Below are positions 52,870-63,500 of a stretch of DNA of 64,000 bases, in pieces; within the stretch, counting starts at the first letter, position 1; each line of letters opens with the position of its first letter. The translations under genes and the position numbers were made by a program. The notes under the pieces were generated by a model, which saw only the letters and a list, made by a program, of their open reading frames with translations, had not been told where the DNA came from and did no database searches. The stretch is taken from assembly GCF_029543245.1 (NCBI RefSeq), contig NZ_JARQWV010000003.1, forward strand, positions 124,001-188,000, read 5' to 3'. This DNA is from Caulobacter endophyticus. Its GTDB lineage: Bacteria > Pseudomonadota > Alphaproteobacteria > Caulobacterales > Caulobacteraceae.

Positions 52870-54777
52870 ATGCTGACCACCAAGATGAACCCTCGTGTGT
52901 TCTGGGGCGCCAGCCTGATCATCGGGCTGCTTCTCGTCTTCGCCGTCGCCGCTCCGGAGTTTTCCGACCGCGTCTTCAAATCCGCCCAGGCCTGGGTAAT
53001 CGACACCTTCAGCTGGTTCTACGTCGCCGCCGTCGCCGGCTTTCTGGGCCTGGTTCTCTTCCTGGCGCTGGGCCCCACGGGCGCGCTGAAGCTGGGTCCC
53101 GACGATTCCGAGCCGGACTTCCCGTACGTCTCATGGCTGGCCATGCTCTTCGCGGCCGGCATGGGGATCGGCCTGATGTATTTCGGCGTCGCCGAGCCGA
53201 TCCAGCACTACATCAATCCGCCCGAGGTCCAGCCCCGCAGCTTCGAGGCCGCGCGCGAGGCGATGGTCATCACCTTCACCCACTACGGCGTCCACGCCTG
53301 GGCGATCTATGCGGTCGTGGGACTGAGCCTGGCCTTCTTCGCCCACCGCAAGGGCCTGCCGCTGACCCTGCGCTCGGGCCTCTCACCGCTGCTGGGCAGC
53401 CGCATCAACGGGCCGATCGGCGACGCCGTCGACATCTTCGCCATCTGGGGCACGGCCTTCGGCATCGCCACCTCGCTGGGCTTCGGCGTGGCGCAGATGA
53501 ACAGCGGCCTGAACTACCTCCTGGGCGTGCCCAACACCGCCTGGGTGCAGGTCATACTGATCGCCGTGGTTATGGGCGCGGCGACGGCGTCGATGATGAG
53601 CGGCGTCGGCAAGGGCGTCCGACGGCTGTCCGAACTGAACCTCGTGCTGGCGATCCTGCTGATGCTGTTCGTACTGGTCATCGGCCCGACCGGCTTCCTG
53701 CTGAAGGCCCTGGTGCAGAACTTCGGGGCCTATCTCGACCACTTCATCCGGCGCACCTTCACCCTCTACGCCTACGAGCCGCGCGCCTGGATGGCCGACT
53801 GGACGCTGTTCTACTGGGCCTGGTGGATCGCCTGGTCGCCGTTCGTGGGCATGTTCATCGCCCGCATCTCGCGCGGCCGCACCGTGCGTGAGTTCGTGCT
53901 CAACGTCCTGCTGGTTCCGGCGGGCTTCACCTTTCTCTGGATGACGGTCTTCGGCAACACCGCCATCAGCCTCGACATGGGCCAGGCCGCCGGGGCCATT
54001 TCGCGGGCCGTGACCGCCGACCTGTCGACCGCCCTCTTCCACTTCTTCGAGGAACTGCCGGGCGCGACCTTCACCTCGAGCCTGGCGATCCTGCTGGTGG
54101 CGGTGTTCTTCGTCACCTCCGCCGACTCCGGCGCACTGGTCATCGACACCATCGCCTCGGGCGGCGCGGACGACACGCCCCGCTGGCAGCGCATGTACTG
54201 GTGCGTTCTGCTGGGGCTGGTGGCCGCCGCGCTGCTGCTGGCCGGCGGTCTGGGCGCGTTGCAGGCAGCAACCCTTCTGGCCGCCCTGCCCTTCACCGTG
54301 ATCATGATCCTGCTCTCAGTCGGCCTCGTGCGGCAGATGAACGCCGACGTGGCCGGTCGCACGATAGAGACAGAAACCGCGCCGCTGGCCGAACAGCTGA
54401 AACGGATCCTGTCGCCCGCCAGCCGGCGCGAGATCCGCAGACAGATCGACCGCGCGGGCGTGGCCGCGCTGGAAGGCGTGCGCGCCGGCCTCGAGGCCGA
54501 GGGCCTGAACGCCGCCGTGACCCGCGATGACGACAGCCTGGCCCTGACCGCCCAGGTCGGCGAAGGCGGCAAGCTGTTCCACTATCGCCTGACCGCCCGC
54601 GCCCGGCCTCGACCGGCCCTCACGGCGCTGGACGCTCCCGAAGGCCGCCGTGCGATGGAGTGGCGCCTGATGGCCCATTCCGACGACGTCGCGCGGCACA
54701 GGGACGTGACGGGCTTCACGCAGGACCAACTCGTGGCCGACGTCCTGGATCATCTTCAGCGCTGGCGAATGGCGTAG
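52870..54777 (+). CDS. BCCT family transporter (betaine/carnitine/choline type)
   Basis: 635 residues, about 12 membrane helices. The family signature GMGIGLMYFGVAEPIQHY near residue 95 and a WAWWIAWSPFVGMFIARIS segment near 315 are clear. It should import a quaternary-ammonium osmolyte, driven by Na+ or H+. A ~130-residue cytoplasmic tail (after about 500) is longer than in the smallest members and could sense osmotic conditions. AAGGTCGG precedes the start. Confidence 0.92.
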   Translation: MLTTKMNPRVFWGASLIIGLLLVFAVAAPEFSDRVFKSAQAWVIDTFSWFYVAAVAGFLGLVLFLALGPTGALKLGPDDSEPDFPYVSWLAMLFAAGMGIGLMYFGVAEPIQHYINPPEVQPRSFEAAREAMVITFTHYGVHAWAIYAVVGLSLAFFAHRKGLPLTLRSGLSPLLGSRINGPIGDAVDIFAIWGTAFGIATSLGFGVAQMNSGLNYLLGVPNTAWVQVILIAVVMGAATASMMSGVGKGVRRLSELNLVLAILLMLFVLVIGPTGFLLKALVQNFGAYLDHFIRRTFTLYAYEPRAWMADWTLFYWAWWIAWSPFVGMFIARISRGRTVREFVLNVLLVPAGFTFLWMTVFGNTAISLDMGQAAGAISRAVTADLSTALFHFFEELPGATFTSSLAILLVAVFFVTSADSGALVIDTIASGGADDTPRWQRMYWCVLLGLVAAALLLAGGLGALQAATLLAALPFTVIMILLSVGLVRQMNADVAGRTIETETAPLAEQLKRILSPASRREIRRQIDRAGVAALEGVRAGLEAEGLNAAVTRDDDSLALTAQVGEGGKLFHYRLTARARPRPALTALDAPEGRRAMEWRLMAHSDDVARHRDVTGFTQDQLVADVLDHLQRWRMA

Positions 54778-54790
54778 GGCCGGCGGCTCG

Positions 54791-55963
54791 TCAGGACAGG
54801 CGGTCGCGGAACTCGGCGTAGTCGAACTGGCGCACCAGGGTCAGTGCGTCGGTCTGGCTGTTCCACAGCGCGATCGCGGGCAGCGGCACGCCGTTGAAGG
54901 TGTTGGTCTTGACCATCGAGTAATGGGCCTGGTCCAGGAACGCGATGCGCGTTCCCGGCCCCGGGCGCTCGGCGAAGACGTAGTCGCCGATGATGTCGCC
55001 GGCCAGGCACGACGGACCGCCCAGCCGCACGGCGACGCCTTCAGCCGGCTCCTTGAGCATGGCGGGGCGATACGGGGCCTCGATCACGTCGGGCATGTGG
55101 CAGGTGGCCGAGATGTCGGTGATGGCGATGGGCATGCCGTTGTCGAACACGTCCAGCACTTCGCCGACCAGGATGCCGGCGTCCAGCGCCACGGCCTCGC
55201 CCGGCTCCAGGTAGACCTGCACGCCGTGACGCTGGGCCACGTCGTTGAGGAACGCGACCAACCGGTCGGTCTGGTAGTCGGCTCGGGTCACGTGGTGGCC
55301 GCCGCCCAGGTTCAGCCACTTCACTCCGCCCAGCAGCGGCGCGAGCTTGGGCGCCACCGCCGCCCAGATGCGGGCCAGCGGCTCAAAGTCCTGCTCGCAC
55401 AGGGCGTGGATGTGCAGACCATCGACGCCCTGCATGTGCTCGGGCCGCAGTTGCGACACCGGGAAGCCCAGGCGCGAACAGGGCTGGGCCGGATCGTACT
55501 TGGCGACCTCGCCCTCGGAATGCTCGGGGTTCAGCCGCAGGCCGATCTCGAACACCTCGCCTTCGGCGCGGGCCTTGGCGATCAGACCTTCGAAACGCGC
55601 CACCTGGTCGGGCGAGTTGAAGATCACGTGGTCGGACAGCCGCAGGATCTCGGGCAGGTCCTGCGCCTTGTAGGCCGGCGAATAGGTGGTCAGCTCGCCC
55701 TTGTAGAACTCGCGGGCCAGCCGAGCCTCCCACAGACCGGAGGCGCAGACGCCGTCGAGATACTCCCCGACGACGTCCGCCAGAGACCACATGGAAAAGG
55801 CCTTGAGGGCCAGCAGGACCCGGGCGTTTCCACGGTCCCGCACGTCCTTGAGGACGGCCAGATTGCGCCGCACCGCAACCTCGTCCACCACGAAGGCGGG
55901 CGAAGCGACGCGGTTCAGATCGAAATGCGCGAAGGCGCCCGGATCACCAGCCCTGGTTTCCAT
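54791..55963 (-). CDS. nspC: Carboxynorspermidine decarboxylase NspC
   Basis: 390 residues. A type III PLP-dependent fold with the lysine in LLALKAFS (K54) and family stretches HIHALCEQDFEPL, WLNLGGGHHVTRADY and FLDQAHYSMVKTNTFNGV. It decarboxylates carboxynorspermidine or carboxyspermidine in the alternative polyamine route. The partner dehydrogenase gene lies 19 bases upstream on the same strand, so they form an operon. Confidence 0.93.
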   Translation of the reverse strand: METRAGDPGAFAHFDLNRVASPAFVVDEVAVRRNLAVLKDVRDRGNARVLLALKAFSMWSLADVVGEYLDGVCASGLWEARLAREFYKGELTTYSPAYKAQDLPEILRLSDHVIFNSPDQVARFEGLIAKARAEGEVFEIGLRLNPEHSEGEVAKYDPAQPCSRLGFPVSQLRPEHMQGVDGLHIHALCEQDFEPLARIWAAVAPKLAPLLGGVKWLNLGGGHHVTRADYQTDRLVAFLNDVAQRHGVQVYLEPGEAVALDAGILVGEVLDVFDNGMPIAITDISATCHMPDVIEAPYRPAMLKEPAEGVAVRLGGPSCLAGDIIGDYVFAERPGPGTRIAFLDQAHYSMVKTNTFNGVPLPAIALWNSQTDALTLVRQFDYAEFRDRLS

Positions 55964-55982
55964 GGGGTCTCGTTCTTAGTCC

Positions 55983-57188
55983 TTAGAAGTCCAGCGGAGC
56001 CGCCAGGTCTTCGACCGTCCACGGCAGGCCGTGGTGGTTCAGCATGTCCATGAACGGATCGGGATCGAGCTGCTCCATGTTGAACACGCCCGCGCCCTGC
56101 CACTTGCCGGTCAGCATCATGGCCGCGCCGATCATGGCCGGAACGCCGGTCGTGTAGCTGACGGCCTGGTTGCCGGTCTCGGCGTAGGCTTCCTCGTGAT
56201 CGCAGATGTTCTTGACGTAGACCGTGCGGGCCTTGCCGTCCTTCTCGCCGGTGGCGATCGTGCCGATGTTGGTCTTGCCCTTGGTGAGCGGCCCCAGCGA
56301 CGACGGCTCGGGCAGCAGCGCCTTGAGCAGCTCCATCGGGATGATCTCGCGGCCCTGGAACATCATCGGCTCGATGCTGGTCATGCCGACATTGCCCAGC
56401 ACTTCCAGGTGCTTGAGGTAGCTGTCGCCGAAGGTCATCCAGAAGCGGATGCGCTTGATCTCGGGATAGAACTTGGCCAGCGACTCCAGTTCCTCATGGT
56501 ACATGAGGTACATGTTCTTGGGGCCGACGCCCTCGAAGTCGAAGACCTGCTTGTGGCTGAGCGCGGGGCCCTCGATCCACTGGCCGTTTTCCCAGTGACG
56601 CGACGGCGCGGTTACTTCGCGCAGGTTGATCTCGGGATTGAAGTTGGTGGCGAACGGCAGGCCGGTGTCGCCGCCGTTGCAGTCCAGGATGTCGAGCGTG
56701 TCGATCCGGTCCAGCAGGTGCTTCTTGGTGTAGGTCGTGAACACCGAGGTCACGCCCGGGTCGAAGCCGCTGCCCAGCAGCGCCATCAGGCCGGCTTCCT
56801 TGAAGCGGTCCTGGTAGGCCCACTGCCAGCTGTATTCGAACTTGGCCTCGTCACGCGGCTCGTAATTGGCCGTGTCGAGATAGTTCACGCCCGACGCCAG
56901 GCAGGCGTCCATGATCGCCAGGTCCTGGTAAGGCAGGGCCAGATTGACGACCAGAGCCGGCTGCACCGACTTGATCAGCGCGGTCGTGGCGGCGACATCG
57001 TCGGCGTCGATCGCGGCCGTGTCGATGGTCACGCCCGTGCGCTCCAGCACCGACTTGGCGATGGCGTCGCATTTGGACTTCGTCCGGCTCGCCAAGGTGA
57101 TGTGCGAGAAAATATCCTTGTTCATCGCCATCTTATGGACGGCGACAGACCCAACGCCACCCGCGCCAATAACAAGCACCCGGCTCAT
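55983..57188 (-). CDS. Saccharopine dehydrogenase-like carboxy(nor)spermidine synthase
   Basis: 401 residues. N-terminal Rossmann motif GAGGVGS at 8-14; LVVNLALPYQDLAIMDACL, ALLGSGFDPGVTSVF and FNPEINLREVTAPSRHW are typical of carboxynorspermidine dehydrogenases. It condenses aspartate semialdehyde with a diamine and reduces the product with NADPH. Start at 57188 has GGAGAA upstream; the frame is open for 97 more codons without support. nspC follows directly, so this cell makes its triamine by the carboxy route. Confidence 0.92.
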   Translation of the reverse strand: MSRVLVIGAGGVGSVAVHKMAMNKDIFSHITLASRTKSKCDAIAKSVLERTGVTIDTAAIDADDVAATTALIKSVQPALVVNLALPYQDLAIMDACLASGVNYLDTANYEPRDEAKFEYSWQWAYQDRFKEAGLMALLGSGFDPGVTSVFTTYTKKHLLDRIDTLDILDCNGGDTGLPFATNFNPEINLREVTAPSRHWENGQWIEGPALSHKQVFDFEGVGPKNMYLMYHEELESLAKFYPEIKRIRFWMTFGDSYLKHLEVLGNVGMTSIEPMMFQGREIIPMELLKALLPEPSSLGPLTKGKTNIGTIATGEKDGKARTVYVKNICDHEEAYAETGNQAVSYTTGVPAMIGAAMMLTGKWQGAGVFNMEQLDPDPFMDMLNHHGLPWTVEDLAAPLDF

Positions 57189-57548
57189 TCTGGGTTCTCC
57201 TACGTCTAACGACCCCCTCGCTGATTCAGGGGGGCGGCCTCTTATCACGCGGATCGCGTCTTCGCTAACAACCTCGCCCCCCTCAGCACTAGAAAACCAT
57301 ATAACGAGGTCGAGGCCGGCTGGATGCCGAACCTCTATACGAGCTTGATGACGAGTGCGCTGCGACGCGCTCGCGAGGGCCGGCCTCAAGGCTGCCGCCG
57401 GGTTAGCGCGCCTTCCAAGCGCACGTGAACTTCGCTCAATCAGAGCAACAAGTAACGCTATGCGACAACTTCGCAACAACGCTCGACGGAACGTTACAGC
57501 ACAGCTACAGGACCCGCTTACGTAGTGTGTTCTGGGGGCGAGTTTCCG
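57189..57548. promoter_or_regulatory. Divergent promoter region between polyamine operon and autotransporter
   Basis: 360 bases without a gene. It must hold divergent promoters. Near the polyamine side lies a 6-bp stem CCCCCT/AGGGGG (57213-57218 and 57228-57233) with a 9-base loop in the leader of the dehydrogenase gene. The half next to the autotransporter is less GC-rich than average. I could not assign -35 or -10 boxes with confidence. Confidence 0.45.
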
Positions 57549-60500
57549 GTGGTAGAGTCGATTGGCTTCGAGCGTTCCAAGCGTAAGCGTCTGTTGGGCG
57601 CCAGCATCATCGCCCTGACGATGGGCGTGGGCGGTAGCGCCTTGGCGGCATGCCTGCCAGATCCGCCGCCTCTCTACAACACGGCCCCGATCAACTGTTC
57701 CGGCGTCAGCAATGACGGCCTGACGGTCACGCGCTCGATCACCACCAACATCCTTTCGGGCGCCGTCCTGGCGCCGGGAGCGGGCGACGACGCGGCCTTC
57801 GTCGCGACGATCGATGCGGCCTCGCTCTACAGCGAGTCCTATACGCTGAACGTGAACGGCCGCATTGACGGCGGCGCGGACGTCGGCGTGCTCGCCAGCT
57901 CCCTGCCCTCGCCGAACACCAACTACGTGACCCTGAACATCACGGTCGGCGCGGCAGGCGAAATTACCGGCTCGACGGCGATCCAGGCGCAGGCCCCCAA
58001 CTTCTGGGCCACCGCGACGATATCGCTGGACAACAGCGGCCAGGTCACCGCGACCTCGGGACCCGCCCTGCAGGCCGGCGACTATGCCGGCTTCAGCACG
58101 GTCAGGAACCGGCAGGGCGGCTTCATCGGCGGTATCGACGCGGCCGTCGCCAACCTGATCAACGACGGCGTCATCGACGGCGGCTCGCTCAGCGCCTACC
58201 GCAGCGGCACGGCCAACTCCCGCCCCTACGCCGGTCCGATCACCAACAGCGGCCTGATGCAGTCGAACGGGACCGCCGCGACCATCGCCTTGGAGTTCAC
58301 CGGCGGCTCCATCGCCAACACCGGCCAGATCATCAATCTGGGCGCGGGCCCGGCGATCAGCTCGGCCTATTACCTGTCGATACAGAACGAAGCCGGCGGC
58401 GTAATCTCGTCCGCGGGGCCGATCGCCATCCAGGCGAGCAACTACTCGCTGTGGATGAAGAACCGCGGGACGATCATCGGCTCGGTGGTCAGTTCCGGCG
58501 CTGGCTACGGCTCGGGCTCCAGCAACCAGTTCGACAACCTCGGCGGAACGATCCAGGGCGACGTCCTGCTGGGATCCAGCGACGACACCCTGATCACAAA
58601 CATCGACCTGGCCACCGGCGCCATCCTGGGCATCACCGGACGCATCGACGGCGGCGGCGGCAACAACATCCTGATGATGGACCTATCGCAGGATGCGGTT
58701 CTCGACGGCCTGGACGGACGCATCGCGCTGCCGACCAACTTCCAGAGCCTGCAGGTCCGCCTCGCCTCCAACGCGACCGCGACGTTCAACAACGCCTCGC
58801 TCAACGGCTTCACGTTCCTGGGCACGGGCAAGGTGGTGTCGAACACCAATTTCGCCTCGACGACCCAGGGCCTGAACCTCAGGAAGCCCTTCAACTCCTC
58901 CCCCAGGATCGAGTTCGTCAACAACGGCGACATCAACTTCGTCCGCGACCCCTCCTCGCCGGGCTACAGCTTGTCAAATGACTACGCCCTCGTCGTCGAT
59001 GGCCCGACCGCCTTCACCAACAACGGCGACATCTTCGCCACCAACGGCGGCAAGGGCCTGGCGCTTCGGAATGGAGAGGTGAAAGCCTTCGTCAACAACG
59101 GCCTGATCGACGCCGACGACTGGGGCGTGTCTTCGTCCGGCGGGTTCCAGAACAACGGCGTGATCCGGTCACGCACGATCGGCGTATCCCAAAGCTACGG
59201 CAACTACATGGGCGGCCTGGTGAACACCGGAACGATTACGGGCGTCACCGCCGGCGTGAGCGTGAGCTCGCTCACCTCGGTCACCAACAGCGGCGTGATC
59301 ACCTCGACCGGCGGCGTAGCCGTACTCATGTCCGGTGGATCGGTCGACAACCTGGCCGGCGGCGTCATCACCGGCCCTGTCGCCATCAAATCCAGCTGGA
59401 TGACCAGCAGCAACCAGGTCGCGAACGCGGGCGTGATCAACGGCGACGTCGACTTCACCCAGACCCCAACCTACGCTCCATCACAAGACTCCTATACCGA
59501 CAACGGCGGCACGCTGAACGGCAGCCTATTGCTCAGCGAAGGCGACGACGTCTTCGTCACCGACCTGACCCGCTACGTCGACGGCCGTTTCCTGGGCGTG
59601 ACCGGCAAGGTCGACGCCGGCGCCGGCATTGACCGCCTGGTGCTGCGCATCGGCGCGGACACCACCACCAACATCGCCCTGCCGACCGGCTTCGAGGGGC
59701 TGGGTCTGATCCTGCAGAACAACGCCCAGGCCAAGGTGACCACCGGTCCGCTGACCTCGACCCTGAAAGTCACCGGCGAAGGCGCGCTCGACCTGACGGC
59801 CGACATCACCACCAACTGGTCCAGTGTCATCGGCCTCTATGGCGACTATGGCCAGCCCAGCAACACCGTGGCGCCGCAGTCAATCATCAGCCGCGGCGCA
59901 CTGACCTTCACCCAGTCGGGCGATTGGCCGTCCTCGGGCACGACGAACAACGCCGTCGGCCTGCACCAATTGGCCAAGTTCGAGAACACCGGAAAGATCT
60001 CGGTCAGCGGCGCCAACTCTACGTTCAATACGGTGAGCGCCATCATCGGCGGCGCGTCGGTCACCAACTCGGGCTCAATCTCGCTAAGCGGCGCCGTGGG
60101 CGTGAACGGCGTCGGCGCCCTCGTCAACACCGGGACGATCTCCCAGGTCAGCGGCGGCGCGGCGGCGGTGGGCGCCAGGAACGTCTCGCAGATCGACAAC
60201 AGCGGCAGCATCGTCACCGCCGGCCATGCCGTTCACGCCGTTTATGACTATCCCTACAGCGTTGGCCCTTACACTGTCACCAACACCGGCGTCATCAAGA
60301 GCACCGGCGCCGACGCGATCCGGATCGACAGCGCCGCCACCCTGTCCGTCGTCAACAAGACCGGCGGCGAGATCACCAGCACCACCGGCAAAGCCATCGC
60401 CATCGCCGCCTACACGGCCACGACCATCCGCAACGACGGCGTCATCAACGGCGACATCGACCTGCGTTGGGGCGAAGACCGCATCGAGAACTACGGCGTG

Positions 60501-63500
60501 ATCAACGGTGCGGTAAACCTGGGCGACGGCAACGACACCTTCGTCCAATGGGTCGGCGGCAAGATGAACGGCACGGTAGACGGCGGCCTCGGCCTCGACG
60601 CCCTGATCATCGACTCCACCGGCGGCGGCACGGTCTCGACCTCGCAGTTCGTGAACTTCGAGAGCTTCAAGCAGATCGGCGGCGGCAGCATAAACTATGT
60701 CGGCGCGTTCGGGGCCGGCCCCATCCTGCTGGAGAACGCCTCGGCGGTCGTGCTGGCCGGCGACCGCGTGAGCACTACCGGCGCCCTCACCTTCAGCGGC
60801 GGCGCAGGCTCGGAACACCTGCGGGTCGAAGGCTCGATCTCCGGCGGGGTGTCGCTCGGCGACGGCGTCGACAGCGCGGTGAACCGCGGGACGATCGGCG
60901 GTTCGGTCCAGCTCGGCGCGGGCGACGACAGCTTCACCGAAGGCTGGGGCTCGTCCGTCACCGGCACGATCAACGGCGGCGCGGGCAACGACACCTACAT
61001 CGTCGAGCTGGCCGGAAACCGAACGGGCCTGCGCAGCCGCACCGGCTTTGAGAACCTGGGCGTCACCGGCGCGGGCAACCTGACGCTGACCCTCGACCAG
61101 AACTGGGACGCCGTCAGCCTGGCGGGCGCCAATCTCTACCTGACGTCCGGCGGCTACACCGTCCGTCGCCTGACGGGCGGGGCCGACAACGAGGCCGTCC
61201 GGCTGGATACCGAGATCGCTCTGGTCGATCTGGGCGCGGGCGACGACAACCTGCAGCTCGAGTTCGCCGCCCTGACCGGCGTCTATGCCGGCGGCGCCGG
61301 GGCGGACACCGTCCGCTTCACGACGACGGCCCCCGTGACCATCGCCGGGTCCCTGAGCGGCTTCGAGACCATCGCCCTCGACGGCGGCCAGATGTCCGTC
61401 TCCGGAACCCTGGGCACGGCTGGCGACACCTCGCGCTTCAGCGGCGACGGCGCTCAGTCTCTGTCGATCCTCTCAGGCGGCGTCCTGAACGGCGTGTTCG
61501 ACCTGGGCGCAGGCGACGACCTGTTCGAGATGGCGGCCGGCGGCCGGCTGCTGGGCACGGTGCTGGGCGGTGCGGGCAACGACCGCGTCAACATCGACCT
61601 GACCTCGGACCTGTCGCTGCGCGGCGAACAGCTCCAGCAGTTCGAGACCCTTCAGGTCACCGGCACGGGTGCGCTGAACTTCACCGGCGGCGCGGCCAGG
61701 TTCGAGCGTCTGATCACCAGCAGCAAGGACCTGACCCTGGCGGCCGGTGCGACGCTGGACGCCGGCGCCCTCGCCCTGGGAGGCGACGCCAACACGGTGA
61801 AGCTGGCCGGCGCCTTCTCGGGCGTGCTGGATCTGGGCGCCGGCGACGACGTCCTGCGGCTGACGACGGGCGCGACGTTCACGGGCTCCGCCCTGGGCGG
61901 CGGTGGTCGCGATCGCCTCGAACTGGCGCTGGGCGGAACCGAAACCGCGCCGATCGCTCTGGGCGATACGCGGTTCGACGGTTTCGAAACCCTCAGCGTG
62001 CAGTCGGGCGTGATCAGCATGTCCGGCGACTACGGCTTCGACAGCATCGAGGTGCAGAACGGCCGCCTGATCGGCTTGGCCGGGTCTCGCCTGTCGGCCG
62101 CCCGCATCTCGGTGGCCCAGGGCTCGACCTTCGGTTCGGCGGGCGCGGTGACCGGCGACGTCGCCGTGTCCGGCACGCTGAGCCCCGGCGCTTCCCCCGG
62201 CACGATGACCGTTACCGGGAACGTGGCGCTCGCCTCGGGCTCGACGGCGCTGTTCGAGATCACGCCCACGGTGGCCGACAAGCTGCTGGTCTCGGGCAAG
62301 CTCACAATCGCCCAGGGATCCACCCTGAAGCTGGTCGGCGCGGCGTCGCTGGCGCCCGGCCGTCGCATCGACCTGATCGTCGCCAACGGCGGCATCGAGG
62401 GCGCCTTCTCCACTGTCGACGGCATGCAAGGTCAGAACCTTCACCTCGACCAGTCGGCCAACCGCCTGCAGGCGCTCGGTCTGTTCTCGACCGACACGGC
62501 CTTCGGCTCGCAGATCTCGACCCTGGTCGGCCAGCTGAACAGCGCGCTCATCGACAACAAGGTGGGCGCGTCGCTGTCGGACGCCATGTCGGCCCTGGCC
62601 GACCCCACCACCAACCGGAGCAACCCGCGCGCCCTCGCCCGGATGACGCCCGAGGCCTATGCCTCGGCCTCGCAACTGGCGGTCGAGAACGGCCTGACGA
62701 TGGTGGACGCCTCACGCGCCCAGAGCCGGTTCGCGCCGACCACGCCGGGCATGTTCGGCTTCGGCCAGGCCATCACCAGCAACCGCAAGCTGGACGGCGA
62801 CGCGGCCGTGGGGATTTCCAGCGGCCGGATCGAAACCACAGGCGGCCTGCTCGGCGTCGGCTATGGCGTGCAGAAGGCCTGGGCCGGCGTGTTCGTGGGC
62901 TACCTCGACGGCCGCCAGCGCGTCCGCGACCTGGATGCCCGCACCAACGCCGACAGCTTCGTCGTCGGCGCGCAGGGCCAGGTTCGCCTGGGAAGCCTGC
63001 ATCTGACGGCGATGGCCGCGCACGACGCCGCCGACGCCGACACCCGTCGTGTCGCGCCGGGCGGCGCTTCAGTGTCGACCGACTACGCCCTGAAAAGCTG
63101 GGTCGCCGACGTCAACCTGGCCTACCGCGCCAAACTCAGTGCCGACTGGCTCGTCCAGCCCCGCCTCGGCGCCAGCTATGTCCGGACCAGCCGCGAGGCG
63201 ATCGCCGAACAGGGCGGCGGCGCGTTCGCCCTGGCTATCCAGGGACGAAAGGAGTCGACCTGGTTCGTCGACGGCCAGGTTGAGCTGATCGGCGGCCAGG
63301 ACGCCGGCGCTCGCCTGCACCCGTTCGCCTCGCTGGGCTTCCGATCCATGGTCGGCGGCGGTGAAAGCTCGGCCTCGGCCACGCTGGAAGGCCTGCCGAC
63401 GGTGATCACCGCCAGGGGCCTCGGCCGGGCCGACACCCTGGCCACCGCCGGCGCCGGCTTCGCCTACGACCTCCGCAAGGGGCTGACCATCTCGGCCAGC

